DNA of 64,000 bases from Chloroflexota bacterium (GCA_016875915.1 VGOM01000006.1:23883-87882), one strand, 5' to 3'; counted from the first letter of the stretch, positions 25,776 through 34,654 are shown. The notes: generated from the sequence alone by a model not told the origin. Translations and numbers: made by a program.

Positions 25776-26213
25776 GTGAAACTACCGGAGTACATATCCA
25801 AAGCGGAAGTGAAGAGGGTGTGCAAGCAGCTGGGTTTCCGGGACTGGACGGCGCTCAAGACCCCCAGCGTCACCAAGGCGGAGGCATCACTGATACTGAA
25901 GACGGTGAACACCGACGGCATGAAGATACCCGTGGAGGAGTTCAAGGCCGGCCTTGAGGTGGAACTGGAGCACGGCACCAGGTACAAGGACGCCAACGTG
26001 ACCAACAATCATCCGGTGCTGACCGGGATGATCGTCCTGGCCCACCTGAAGGAGGCCATGGACTACTACGAGCGGCTGGAAGTGGCCGAGATCGAGGGAG
26101 ATCTGCTCAAAGCGGCCAAGGCCAAGGATGCCAAGAAGCTGGAGGCCAAGTACCGCAAGCTGGCCGCGGCCCAGGCCACGCTGTGGAAGTCGGTGGCCAA
26201 AGAGCTGGCTTGA
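25776..26213 (+). CDS. DUF5661 family protein
   Basis: The product is 145 residues. It contains the family block VEEFKAGLEVELEHGTRYKD..NVTNNHPVLTGMIVLAHLKE..DYYERL, which I recognise as DUF5661, a group of unknown function found in phages and bacteria. The last 50 residues form a Lys/Ala-rich helix. Translation starts at GTG 25776 with GAGGAGG nine bases upstream. The epoxide-hydrolase-like gene follows 22 bp downstream on the same strand. Confidence 0.7.
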   Translation: MKLPEYISKAEVKRVCKQLGFRDWTALKTPSVTKAEASLILKTVNTDGMKIPVEEFKAGLEVELEHGTRYKDANVTNNHPVLTGMIVLAHLKEAMDYYERLEVAEIEGDLLKAAKAKDAKKLEAKYRKLAAAQATLWKSVAKELA

Positions 26214-26235
26214 ACACCGTCACGGGGCAGTCGCG

Positions 26236-27096
26236 ATGGCTGAAGGCAGAATCAGAAAGATAGACGCCAACGGCGTCTCTTTCGCCTGCCTGGAACAGGG
26301 CAAGGGGCCGCTGGTGCTCTGCCTTCACGGATTCCCCGACACGGCTTTCGGCTTCGAGCAGACCCTGGCCCACCTGGCCGGGGCGGGCTATCACGCTGTG
26401 GCCCCTTTCATGCGCGGCTATCACCCCACAGGCCTGGCGCCAGACGGCAACTACTCCGTGCTCAGACTGGCCGGTGACGTCCCGGCCCTGACCGCCAGCC
26501 TGGGCCACGAACGTGCCTCCATCATAGGACACGACTGGGGGGCGTTCGCGGCGTACACCGCGGCGAACCTGCACCCGGAGAGGATAGACCGACTCGTGCT
26601 GATGTGCGTCCCGCACATGCACGCCACCCATCTCACTCTGTCCCAACTGAGGAAGTCCTGGTACGTCTTCTTCTTCCAACTGCCGTGGCTGCCGGAATAC
26701 ATCGTGCGGAGGCGGCACTTCGCCTTCATCGACCGGCTCTACCGCAGCTGGTCACCCAACTGGGACCCGGCGCAGTTCCATCTGGAGCCGGTGAAGAAGG
26801 CCCTGTCCGCCCCGGGCGGACTCAAGGCCGCCCTGGCCTACTACCGCTCGATGATCCGAGGGGCCTCCAAGGAACAGCGCCGGATCATGGCACAGCAGAC
26901 CAGCATACCCACCCTGTTCGTGGTCGGCGAATCGGACGGCAGCGTCAGCACCGACCAGTTCATCGACGTGGAGAAGGCCTTCACCAGCTACATCGAGGTG
27001 GTCCGCTTCCCCGGCGCCGGCCACTTCCCCCACCGGGAGGACTTCCCCCGGTTCTGGCAGAAGCTCCAGCCCTTCATGCAGCGCCAGTTCGCCTAA
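26236..27096 (+). CDS. Epoxide-hydrolase-like alpha/beta hydrolase
   Basis: The product is 286 residues. HGFPD (31-35) forms the oxyanion region and GHDWGA (98-103) places Asp100 at the nucleophile elbow, as in epoxide hydrolases and haloalkane dehalogenases; the acid and base appear in VVGESDGSV and FPGAGHFPHRE. A cap domain spans about 130-215. Given Asp as nucleophile it hydrolyses via an alkyl-enzyme ester, but substrate is unknown and no dehalogenase-specific residue can be confirmed. ATG 26236 was chosen over the upstream frame at 26128, which overlaps DUF5661. Confidence 0.82.
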   Translation: MAEGRIRKIDANGVSFACLEQGKGPLVLCLHGFPDTAFGFEQTLAHLAGAGYHAVAPFMRGYHPTGLAPDGNYSVLRLAGDVPALTASLGHERASIIGHDWGAFAAYTAANLHPERIDRLVLMCVPHMHATHLTLSQLRKSWYVFFFQLPWLPEYIVRRRHFAFIDRLYRSWSPNWDPAQFHLEPVKKALSAPGGLKAALAYYRSMIRGASKEQRRIMAQQTSIPTLFVVGESDGSVSTDQFIDVEKAFTSYIEVVRFPGAGHFPHREDFPRFWQKLQPFMQRQFA

Positions 27097-27160
27097 AGAC
27101 GCGGCTACACCGGAGATCTGCGCCGGGATGGGGTGAGAGCGGCGGGGGATCTAGAACAAG

Positions 27161-27234
27161 TGGGCCATTGTGGTCTCGAACCACAGACCTCAGTCTTATC
27201 AGGACTGCGCTCTAACCAACTGAGCTAATGGCCC
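27161..27234 (-). tRNA. tRNA-Ile (GAT anticodon)
   Basis: The minus strand folds as a full 74-nt cloverleaf: acceptor GGGCCAT/ATGGCCC, D arm GCTCAGTTGGTTAGAGC, anticodon arm CAGTC-CTGATAA-GACTG with anticodon GAT, and T arm ending in TTCGAGA. The discriminator is A. The CCA end is not encoded. It lies downstream of 16S rRNA but has its own consensus promoter at 27247-27276. Confidence 0.95.
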
Positions 27235-27246
27235 ACGCAGGTGTAG

Positions 27247-27276
27247 AGTATACGTACCGCCCGAACGGAGTGTCAA
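27247..27276 (-). promoter_or_regulatory. Promoter of tRNA-Ile
   Basis: On the minus strand, TTGACA (27276-27271), an 18-bp spacer and TATACT (27252-27247) sit 13 bp before the tRNA 5' end. Both boxes are nearly perfect. The tRNA is therefore likely transcribed separately from the 16S gene. Confidence 0.75.
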
Positions 27277-27302
27277 GGCGGCGCGTTCGGGCAAAAGAAA
27301 AA

Positions 27303-27329
27303 CCTTAACTCCTGGATAGTGGAAGGAAG
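27303..27329 (-). repeat. 3' arm of the 16S pre-rRNA processing stem
   Basis: On the minus strand, CTTCCTTCCACTATCCAG, then GA, then GTTAAGG. It is the reverse complement of the 5' arm at 28927-28953 apart from the two-base GA against AA step. A TTTTTCTTTT run follows on the minus strand. Confidence 0.85.
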
Positions 27330-27347
27330 AAAGAGGTTTTCTTCCTT
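27323..27347 (-). terminator. Hairpin overlapping the 16S processing stem
   Basis: AAGGAAGAAA, loop ACCTC, TTTCTTCCTT on the minus strand form a 10-bp hairpin that shares its 3' half with the processing stem. It cannot form together with that stem. It may be a terminator, an intermediate during processing, or incidental. Confidence 0.45.
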
Positions 27348-27416
27348 GCTTGACTAAGTTCTCTGTATGCTTGACTCCCCGAATCGGAGAGACCGACCTA
27401 GGAGTGTTGATCTCCC

Positions 27417-28926
<1,510 letters not shown>

Positions 28927-28927
<1 letters not shown>

Positions 28928-28953
28928 TTCCTTCCACTATCCAGTTGTTAAGG
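28927..28953 (-). repeat. 5' arm of the 16S pre-rRNA processing stem
   Basis: On the minus strand, CCTTAAC, then AA, then CTGGATAGTGGAAGGAAG. It pairs with the 3' arm at 27303-27329 over 25 of 27 positions, a double-stranded substrate of the kind cut by RNase III to release pre-16S RNA. Confidence 0.85.
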
Positions 28954-28971
28954 TAATTGAGCTGAACTACT

Positions 28972-29001
28972 ACGATAGCATACTGCCCAAATCATTGTCA
29001 A
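28972..29001 (-). promoter_or_regulatory. 16S rRNA promoter
   Basis: On the minus strand, TTGACA (29001-28996), an 18-bp spacer ending in TGC, and TATCGT (28977-28972). The TGC just before the -10 makes it an extended -10 promoter. The start is expected near 28965, about 38 nt before the mature 16S end. The MarR promoter at 33645-33674 has the same box and spacer pattern. Confidence 0.75.
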
Positions 29002-29042
29002 TGGGAATACGGCCCCCGAACGGGCAGTGCCGACCGCGCCGA

Positions 29043-29618
29043 CTAGCTGTTCAGCTTCTTGAGCAGCCAGGCCATGTTCTGCCCCAGGACCTTCATGGTC
29101 TGAACGCCCTCGGCATCCCTGTCTACGTCGCCCTTCTCCAGCCCGAAGGCGAAGTTCCAATACGATGAGCCGGGCACTATCATCTCGCTGAGCAGGAAGA
29201 AGTGATTGATGGTGTCCAGGGCATTGACCTGTCCGCCGCGCCGCACCGCGACCACCGCCGCCCCGACCTTGTGTCTGAAGAGCCCGCCGTTGGCCTTGCC
29301 CACCATGGTGGCCCGGTCGATCAGGGCCTTCAGAACCGGGGAGATGCTGGCCACATAGACCGGCGAGGCCAGGATCATGCCATCGGCACCGGCCATATCC
29401 CGAACATACTCGTTGAGGGGGTCCTTCTCCTGGACGCAGCGTTTGTCGGCGTTGACGTAGCATTTGTAGCAGGCCAGGCAACCCCTGATCTCCTTGCCCG
29501 CCAGCTGCGTCAACTGGGTCTCGATGCCTTCCTTCTCCAGTTCGGCGAAGACATGCCGGACCAGAATGGCGGTGTTGCTGTCCTTGCGGTTACTGCCGTT
29601 GAAGGCCACGACTTTCAT
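29043..29618 (-). CDS. Iron-sulfur flavoprotein / NADPH-dependent FMN reductase family
   Basis: The product is 191 residues with a flavodoxin fold: GSNRKDSNTAIL binds FMN phosphate, and ASPVYVASISPVLKALIDR is the family signature. Residues 47-61 hold CLACYKCYVNADKRC, a four-cysteine pattern (C-x2-C-x2-C-x7-C) typical of archaeal and bacterial iron-sulfur flavoproteins. It would transfer electrons between a ferredoxin and FMN-dependent partners; partner unknown. The ribosome binding site GAGGAGG lies upstream. It is divergent from the OYE-type gene, and the two may act in one redox route. Confidence 0.85.
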   Translation of the reverse strand: MKVVAFNGSNRKDSNTAILVRHVFAELEKEGIETQLTQLAGKEIRGCLACYKCYVNADKRCVQEKDPLNEYVRDMAGADGMILASPVYVASISPVLKALIDRATMVGKANGGLFRHKVGAAVVAVRRGGQVNALDTINHFFLLSEMIVPGSSYWNFAFGLEKGDVDRDAEGVQTMKVLGQNMAWLLKKLNS

Positions 29619-29905
29619 CTGGAGTCCTCCTCTTCAAACCCTGCCCGCACAGGAACCGCGGGCGCCCGATGACGTATGGTAGCAGCCCTGCACAAGCAGT
29701 GGCAACCGTGGATCCCGCGCCTCAGCGGGTCGCCACCGCACCGGCACCCTTGATCCGCCGCGTGCAGGGTGCTACCATTTGCGAATCGATCGTCAGGACT
29801 GAAAGGGGAAATCGCTTGGCAGGCAATCACCAGAACATGATCAAGGATCTCGTCGACAGCTACGGCACGTGGTTCCGGGACGAGAGGCGCCTGGAGGACG
29901 GCCGC

Positions 29906-32086
29906 ATGACCGACCTGCTCCATCCATACACTCACCTTTTCTCGCCCATCCAGGTGAACTCCGTCAAGATCAAGAATCGCATCGTCATGGGTCCCATGGG
30001 GAACGTGGGCATGGCGGATGAGACCGGCCGGCCGGGCAACAAGCTGATTCGCTACTACACCGAGCGCGCCAGGGGCGGCGCCGGCCTGATCACTTCCGGG
30101 CTGGTCCCGGTGAGCTACAACGTGGAGCCCTCACTGACCGAACCGGGCGACCTGAGCGTCCTGCCCAGAATCGACCGCTCGAGGACCGTCTTCCCCGGCT
30201 GGCGGGTTCTGGCCGAAAGCATCCACGCCCACGGGGCGAAGTTCTTCATCCAGCTCAGCCCCGGCTTGGGCCGGGTGGGTTCGCCCGAGTGCCTGCTGAA
30301 GAAGTGGAGGCTGCCTGTCTCCGCTTCATGGAATCCCAACTTCTATCTGCCTGTGGTGCCCTGCCGCCCCCTGCGCGATGGCGAATGCCTGAAGATCATC
30401 AAGAACGCCGGCCAGGCTGCCGCCGATGCCAAGGCCCTGTTGATCGACGGGGTCTACCTCCACGGACACGAGGGATACCTGCTGGAGCAGCTGGTCAACC
30501 CGGCCTTCAACCGCCGTCGTTTCGGCCGCTTCGCCAAGTGGCAGGCCTTTGGAATCGAGCTGGTGAAGCACATCCGACAGCGCTGCGGCGACCAATACCC
30601 CATCATGTACCGCATCGATCTGTCTCTGGCTTTGAACGAGACCTACGGCCAGCGGATGCGCCAGGTCAATCCTCTGAAGAGATTCAGCAGGGAGCGCACC
30701 GTTGAAATGACCCTGGACTACATGGCCAATCTGGTCAAGGCCGGCGTGGACATGTTTGACGTCGATCTGGGCTGCTACGAGAACTGGTGGCTGCCGCATC
30801 CGCCGACGTTCATGCCGCCGGGATGCTACCTGCCCCTGGCCAGGCTGGTGAAGGAGCACCTGGCAGGACAGAATATCACCTCAAACGCGGGGCTGCCCGT
30901 GCCGGTCGTAGCCGTGGGCAAGCTGGGCTACCCCGATCTGGCCGAGCGCGCCCTCCGCGAAGGGATGTGCGACATGATCATGCTGGCCCGGCCTTTGCTG
31001 GCCGATCCAGAGTGGCCAAACAAAGCCTTTGCCGGCCGCGTGCGTGACATCCGGCCCTGCATCGGCGATCAGGAGGCCTGCATCAATGAGTTCTTGGAAG
31101 GCGGCCATCCCCAGTGCACCGTGAACCCGCGCGCGGGGTTTGAGGACGTCTTCCCGGCGGCACCGTCACCGGCAGCAGAGGCGAAGAGGGTGGCCGTCGT
31201 CGGCGCCGGACCGGCCGGGATGATCTGTGCCTGCACTGCCGCCCGGCGGGGGCACCGGGTCGTTCTGTTCGAGAAGGCCGACAGACCAGGAGGCCAACTC
31301 ATCCCTGCTTCTGCACCGCTGGCGAAGCACGACCTGGCCAACTACCTGGGTTATCTTGAACGCCTGATGGAGCAGACCAGCAAGGACTGCCATCTCACGC
31401 CGCGCTTCGGACTGGAGGCCACGCCGGGTCTGCTCAGGTCTGAAGGCTTCGAGGCCGTGGTCATCTGCACCGGCGCCCGGCCGACCAGGCCGGCGGTGGA
31501 AGGAGCTGGCCTGCCACACGTGATCCACGCTGTCGACCTGCTGCGCCGGCCCTCGCTGGCTGAGAAATCGCACAGGGTCGCAGTTGTCGGCGGCGGGCCG
31601 GAGGGTTGCGAGACTGCCGCTATGCTGGCCGGCCAGATGGGCAAGCAGGTCACTGTGATAGAGATTCTGCCGCATTTCATGAAAGGGGTATGCACCGCCA
31701 CGCGCGGCTACCTGATTCACTACATGGAACTGGCTGGCGTGAGACTGCTCAATTGCACCATTCTGAAGAGCATCACCCCAACCTCGGTCAAGGTGGTCAG
31801 AAACGTCTCACCTAGCGTGCCCGACCCCTACAACACCTGGACCCCTCTGCTGCCGGATAACGTCAAGAATCCGCTCGCCAGGAAGATCGGATTGAAGCAG
31901 CAGGAGACTGACATCGAGTCCGATCTTGTGGTCCTTGCTGTCGGGTTCAGGCCGGATGACGGCCTCTATGAAGCCTGCGTGTGCGAACGCGTGGCGCCTG
32001 ACATCCGCAACATCGGTGATTCCTTCTCCGTGGGACGCGTCTTCGAGGCCACCAAGGCCGGATACGCCGCAGGCATCGGCCTGTAG
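29906..32086 (+). CDS. Old Yellow Enzyme-type NADH:flavin oxidoreductase / 2-enoate or 2,4-dienoyl-CoA reductase-like
   Basis: The product is 726 residues. Residues 1-380 are the FMN TIM barrel (VKIKNRIVMGPMG, ARPLLADPEWPNK). A cluster region follows with Cys385, Asp388, Cys392 and Cys404 (RPCIGDQEACIN..QCTVNP); family members normally have Cys at 388. An FAD/NAD domain then begins with VAVVGAGPAGM and a second dinucleotide motif VAVVGGGPEG. Such enzymes reduce activated C=C bonds of enoates or enoyl-CoAs. ATG 29906 has GGAGG eight bases upstream and suits the family length; TTG 29816 and the frame start at 29669 are alternatives. Confidence 0.87.
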   Translation: MTDLLHPYTHLFSPIQVNSVKIKNRIVMGPMGNVGMADETGRPGNKLIRYYTERARGGAGLITSGLVPVSYNVEPSLTEPGDLSVLPRIDRSRTVFPGWRVLAESIHAHGAKFFIQLSPGLGRVGSPECLLKKWRLPVSASWNPNFYLPVVPCRPLRDGECLKIIKNAGQAAADAKALLIDGVYLHGHEGYLLEQLVNPAFNRRRFGRFAKWQAFGIELVKHIRQRCGDQYPIMYRIDLSLALNETYGQRMRQVNPLKRFSRERTVEMTLDYMANLVKAGVDMFDVDLGCYENWWLPHPPTFMPPGCYLPLARLVKEHLAGQNITSNAGLPVPVVAVGKLGYPDLAERALREGMCDMIMLARPLLADPEWPNKAFAGRVRDIRPCIGDQEACINEFLEGGHPQCTVNPRAGFEDVFPAAPSPAAEAKRVAVVGAGPAGMICACTAARRGHRVVLFEKADRPGGQLIPASAPLAKHDLANYLGYLERLMEQTSKDCHLTPRFGLEATPGLLRSEGFEAVVICTGARPTRPAVEGAGLPHVIHAVDLLRRPSLAEKSHRVAVVGGGPEGCETAAMLAGQMGKQVTVIEILPHFMKGVCTATRGYLIHYMELAGVRLLNCTILKSITPTSVKVVRNVSPSVPDPYNTWTPLLPDNVKNPLARKIGLKQQETDIESDLVVLAVGFRPDDGLYEACVCERVAPDIRNIGDSFSVGRVFEATKAGYAAGIGL

Positions 32087-32109
32087 TCGGGGGAATCCAC
32101 CAAACAAGA

Positions 32110-32135
32110 AAGCCTACCCTGGTCAGGGTAGGCTT
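32110..32135. terminator. Bidirectional intrinsic terminator
   Basis: AAGCCTACCCTG, two bases, CAGGGTAGGCTT form a 12-bp palindrome. Read on the minus strand it is followed by TTTCTTGTTT. It lies between the convergent OYE-type gene and the small basic peptide gene and could end both transcripts. Confidence 0.8.
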
Positions 32136-32157
32136 ATCCTGCAAATGGCGGGCTGTT

Positions 32158-32262
32158 CTACTTCTTGGCCTTCTTGGCCGTTGCCTTGGTAGCCTTGGCC
32201 TTGGGGGCCTTCTTGGCTACAGCCTTCGCCTTGGGTTTCGCTGTCTTTGCCTTCGTCGCCAT
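32158..32262 (-). CDS. Histone H1-like Lys/Ala-rich peptide (34 aa)
   Basis: From ATG 32262 the product is 34 residues made almost only of Lys, Ala, Thr, Pro and Val in AKKA and TKAK-type repeats, resembling the C-terminal tails of histone H1 and of HU-like proteins. A near-consensus ribosome binding site (AAAGGAGGTG) lies nine bases upstream. Upstream extension of the frame to 32358 has no such signal. It could compact nucleoid DNA or bind RNA; this is inference from composition. No DNA-binding fold is present. Confidence 0.7.
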   Translation of the reverse strand: MATKAKTAKPKAKAVAKKAPKAKATKATAKKAKK

Positions 32263-32629
32263 GCTCGTAACACCTCCTTTCGCCACGCGGTACAACGCCC
32301 GGTCGCTCACATGCTGAGCAACCTGTATCGCTCTCCGCTCATCGCGGGTACCGCTCAACCATCACAAGGATAGAATTGTGCATAGCGAGCGCAGCATCGT
32401 AAAGGCCCAAATGGCCCGATATTCCGACCCAAAGCGCTCAAATTGCCGACAGATCCTTGAAGCGAAGGGTGAAGCCGCCGCCGGCCGGCATCTGATGAGG
32501 ATCACGAAGGATCGTTCCCGCAGGAGACTGCGGTCACATACGCGCACCGTCGGCTGGTGTAGATTGGCCGTTGTGGGGTCTTTGATGAAGGCGCTCAACG
32601 GGCAAGGAGCAGACAGGGGGAGTCCGACG
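32263..32629. other. Intergenic region holding dispersed-repeat copy A
   Basis: This 367-bp gap lies upstream of both the H1-like peptide gene (minus) and the zinc mini-protein (plus). Apart from repeat copy A (32406-32455) I see no further signal. The plus-strand frame 32378-32758 opens here but has no ribosome binding site and its N-terminal half is not protein-like. Confidence 0.4.
32406..32455. repeat. Dispersed repeat, copy A
   Basis: Contains ATGGC, nine variable bases, CGACCCAAAGCGCTC, a short variable part, TGCCGAC and TCC. The matching copy B is at 51006-51051. Both copies lie roughly 110-150 bp upstream of a minus-strand gene. Confidence 0.45.
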
Positions 32630-32758
32630 ATGGGAGCGATGGCCAGGTGTTCGTACTGCAGGCGGGTGCCGCGCTACAAGGCGGGCGAGGTGTACCTGTG
32701 CAGCTATCACGCCAGGTACAAGAGGCCGGGTGGGCTGCTGCCGATGAGGATCTGGTGA
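32630..32758 (+). CDS. Cys/His zinc-binding mini-protein (42 aa)
   Basis: From ATG 32630 the product is 42 residues with CSYCRRVPRYKAGEVYLCSYH, a C-x2-C...C-x2-H zinc-finger-like spacing within about 20 residues. The remainder is basic. AGGGGGA lies eight bases upstream. The longer frame from 32378 adds a segment that looks non-coding. Function unknown; small zinc fingers of this kind often bind nucleic acid or protein partners. Confidence 0.5.
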   Translation: MGAMARCSYCRRVPRYKAGEVYLCSYHARYKRPGGLLPMRIW

Positions 32759-32787
32759 CGGGCAGGTTGTCAGCCCCGGCATGCCTC

Positions 32788-32825
32788 AGAAACAAGAAAG
32801 CTCGTCTACTCCTCGTAGCGAGCTT
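32788..32825 (-). terminator. Intrinsic terminator of the candidate small RNA
   Basis: On the minus strand AAGCTCG, CTAC, loop, GTAG, one unpaired base and CGAGCTT form an 11-bp stem (32825-32798), followed by the T-rich TTCTTGTTTC. The tail resembles that of the terminator at 32110-32135. Confidence 0.7.
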
Positions 32826-32941
32826 ACTTGCTCAGAAAGGGGGGTGAACCCTCCTGATCCCAGAACAACTACCTCACTACCCCCCCCTCATACCCCAACG
32901 AAAAGTTACATCCAGGGTTATCCTATGAGATAACCCTATAG
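32788..32941 (-). ncRNA. Candidate small non-coding RNA, about 150 nt
   Basis: A consensus promoter (32974-32947) and an intrinsic terminator (32825-32788) bound this stretch on the minus strand, and no translatable frame lies between: the two ATGs are followed by stop codons within a few codons. The predicted RNA begins with a 5' hairpin (GGGTTATC, six-base loop, GATAACCC), then has a purine-rich run and a pyrimidine tract containing GGTTCACCCCCCTTTC. It does not match 5S, SRP, 6S, tmRNA or riboswitch sequences that I know. It starts about 80 bp after the MarR gene stop. Confidence 0.5.
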
Positions 32942-32946
32942 TGGAC

Positions 32947-32974
32947 TGTATAACGTTTCCCCGCGGTTTGTCAA
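32947..32974 (-). promoter_or_regulatory. Promoter of the candidate small RNA
   Basis: On the minus strand, TTGACA (32974-32969), a 16-bp spacer and TATACA (32952-32947). The start would fall near 32941, just before the 5' hairpin. Confidence 0.6.
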
Positions 32975-33056
32975 GCCCTAAATGACCGTCGTGCGCAAAA
33001 TGTGACATTTATGTAATACTCTGCGCCTGGATACCGTCGCGCCGCAGGTCTATGAT

Positions 33057-33527
33057 CTAGTCGTATGGAGTAGGCTGCATCTCCCGGATTATCTCCACCG
33101 CCCTGGCGCGGAGCTTCTCCAGGGAGGTTCCCAGCACCTCCATCTCTTCATCTGAGAGGCATGAGGTGATGCTGGTGGTCACCTTGGCGGCCCACTGACG
33201 CTTGAAGGTCTGCTCACCCTTCCTGGTTATGGAGATGCGGACCAGATTCCTCTGCTCCAGGTCCTTGGTCCTCTCGATCAAGCCCTGCTTCTCCATGCGT
33301 TGGAGCAGAGCCGACATGGAATGCGGCTCCCTGTAGAGAGTCCGGGCCAGTTGGGTCGGGGTCACCGGTCTGGTGGCCGTCTTGAGTATCATCAGCACCC
33401 CGGCTTGAATGGGGGTGATGCCCACTTTGGCCAACTCCAGCTCTCTGGCCCTCTGAACCACGGTCGCCGTGGCAAACAGCCTGACCCACATCCTCTCATT
33501 CCTGCTCAGTTCCAGTGCTTGTTTCAT
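33057..33527 (-). CDS. MarR-family transcriptional regulator
   Basis: The product is 156 residues. The MarR fold is clear: ITPIQAGVLMILKTA, the recognition region RPVTPTQLARTLYREPHSMSALL and QRMEKQGLIERTKD, then the winged ISITRKGEQTF. MarR dimers bind inverted repeats and usually release DNA on binding a phenolic or oxidant ligand. The start is ATG 33527. Between its promoter and start codon lie two GATATC-centred inverted repeats, which suggests autoregulation. The VOC gene divergent at 34263 is a less likely target because 33528-33795 separates them. Confidence 0.9.
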   Translation of the reverse strand: MKQALELSRNERMWVRLFATATVVQRARELELAKVGITPIQAGVLMILKTATRPVTPTQLARTLYREPHSMSALLQRMEKQGLIERTKDLEQRNLVRISITRKGEQTFKRQWAAKVTTSITSCLSDEEMEVLGTSLEKLRARAVEIIREMQPTPYD

Positions 33528-33583
33528 CGATACTGACCGCCTCTCATTTCCAGAGCCTCCCGCAGCTGTCTGTCTGTTTCAGC

Positions 33584-33631
33584 CACGATATCCGTGCAGC
33601 AACTGTGATTTCTTATAAGGATATCCTCTAA
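33584..33631. promoter_or_regulatory. Paired GATATC operator-like sites before marR
   Basis: Two imperfect palindromes: CACGATATCCGTG (33584-33596) and TTATAAGGATATCCTCTAA (33613-33631). Centres are about 33 bp apart, or three helical turns. Both lie between the promoter and the MarR start, where a bound repressor would block transcription. Confidence 0.5.
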
Positions 33632-33644
33632 GTAGATCCAGCGT

Positions 33645-33674
33645 ACGATAGCACGGCGCGGGACAGGTTGTCAA
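33645..33674 (-). promoter_or_regulatory. Promoter of the MarR gene
   Basis: On the minus strand, TTGACA (33674-33669), an 18-bp spacer ending in TGC and TATCGT (33650-33645), the same boxes and spacer as the 16S promoter. Confidence 0.65.
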
Positions 33675-33795
33675 CCGGCGGATGGGGAAGCACCGAGATG
33701 GTGCAGTGGTACACGAGGCCAGTGGCGTCCGAAGACAGCTTGAAGTGGTAGAAGGCACCTCCGAGGGGAGCCCATCTGCAGAAGCCCGACCGAGA

Positions 33796-34263
33796 TCACG
33801 ACAAGGGACTTTCGAAGAGCTCAAGGCGGAAGCCGACTATCTCCTCGCTGCCTACCATGTACACCGGGGCTGCATCTCCCCGTACGTTGTTGGCCCCAAA
33901 GAGCTTGCCCCAGTCCAGGGGAAAGGTGAACAGTGTCGGCGCGCCCTCCCTGGCGAGAACCTCCGATGTCTCCGTGACGTTGTCCACCTGAAAGGTCAGG
34001 TTATGGACGCCTGGGCCTTTCCTGCGAAGGTGTTCCGCCCACACATCGTTCCCCTCAGACAATGGCTCGATGAACTGAAGCACAACATTCCCAAGCTGGA
34101 CATGCTCTACCTTCAGCAAGCCAAGGGCCGTCTCATTGAGCAGCCTGACAAGGTCTGCCTCTGTTTTCTTGGCTCCGAAGACTCTCTCTAGGAAATCAGC
34201 GGCCGCATTGGCGTCTCTCACCACAATCTCGATATGAACCAGCGGCGACACGTTCACTGACAT
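33796..34263 (-). CDS. VOC-superfamily (glyoxalase/dioxygenase-like) protein
   Basis: The product is 155 residues with two beta-alpha-beta-beta-beta modules of the vicinal oxygen chelate fold: VHIEIVVRDANAAADFLERVFGA and VHNLTFQVDNVTETSEVLARE. A metal site could be formed by His near residue 9, His in the second module and Glu near the C-terminus. Methylmalonyl-CoA epimerase or lactoylglutathione lyase-like activity is possible but not resolved. ATG 34263 has GGAGGTGG three bases upstream; the longer frame to 34347 is not supported. Confidence 0.82.
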   Translation of the reverse strand: MSVNVSPLVHIEIVVRDANAAADFLERVFGAKKTEADLVRLLNETALGLLKVEHVQLGNVVLQFIEPLSEGNDVWAEHLRRKGPGVHNLTFQVDNVTETSEVLAREGAPTLFTFPLDWGKLFGANNVRGDAAPVYMVGSEEIVGFRLELFESPLS

Positions 34264-34537
34264 ACTCCACCTCCATAAATACACTGGCGCTGGTCGCTGC
34301 GACAAGATGCGCAGCCGGCCCTCGCCTCTGACAGTATCAACGATCACCGTCGGGTGTCACCTCGGCTTGCATACGAGGGGACTGTCCCCAGAGGCTTCCG
34401 CTCGCGTTGTGTGTGCCAGGAGTCCGTCCCCACTCACGTGTGGATGGTTGCCGAAACCTCGCAGTTGAGAATCTGGGGCAGAAGGGGCAGCCAAGGTTCG
34501 TTGAGCAATCAACCAGCGCTGATGCTCACAGCGGGAA

Positions 34538-34610
34538 TGCCCTCAAGGGAATTCGAATCCCTGTTTTCGGCTTGAAAGGCCGGCGTCCTAGTCCACTAGA
34601 CGATGAGGGC
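34538..34610 (-). tRNA. tRNA-Glu (TTC anticodon)
   Basis: The minus strand gives a 73-nt cloverleaf: acceptor GCCCTCA/TGAGGGC, D arm, anticodon loop CTTTCAA with anticodon TTC, T arm AGGGA-TTCGAAT-TCCCT, discriminator A. CCA is not encoded. The outermost anticodon-stem pair (27-43) is a C-A mismatch, unusual but tolerated. It has its own promoter upstream. Confidence 0.9.
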
Positions 34611-34622
34611 ACCAACGTGATG

Positions 34623-34651
34623 AGTATACAATGGCCGTGCCCGGATCACAA
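34623..34651 (-). promoter_or_regulatory. Promoter of tRNA-Glu
   Basis: On the minus strand, TTGTGA (34651-34646), a 17-bp spacer and TATACT (34628-34623), 12 bp before the tRNA 5' end. It starts four bases from the argC stop, so the tRNA is independent of the argC transcript. Confidence 0.55.
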
Positions 34652-34654
34652 TCG

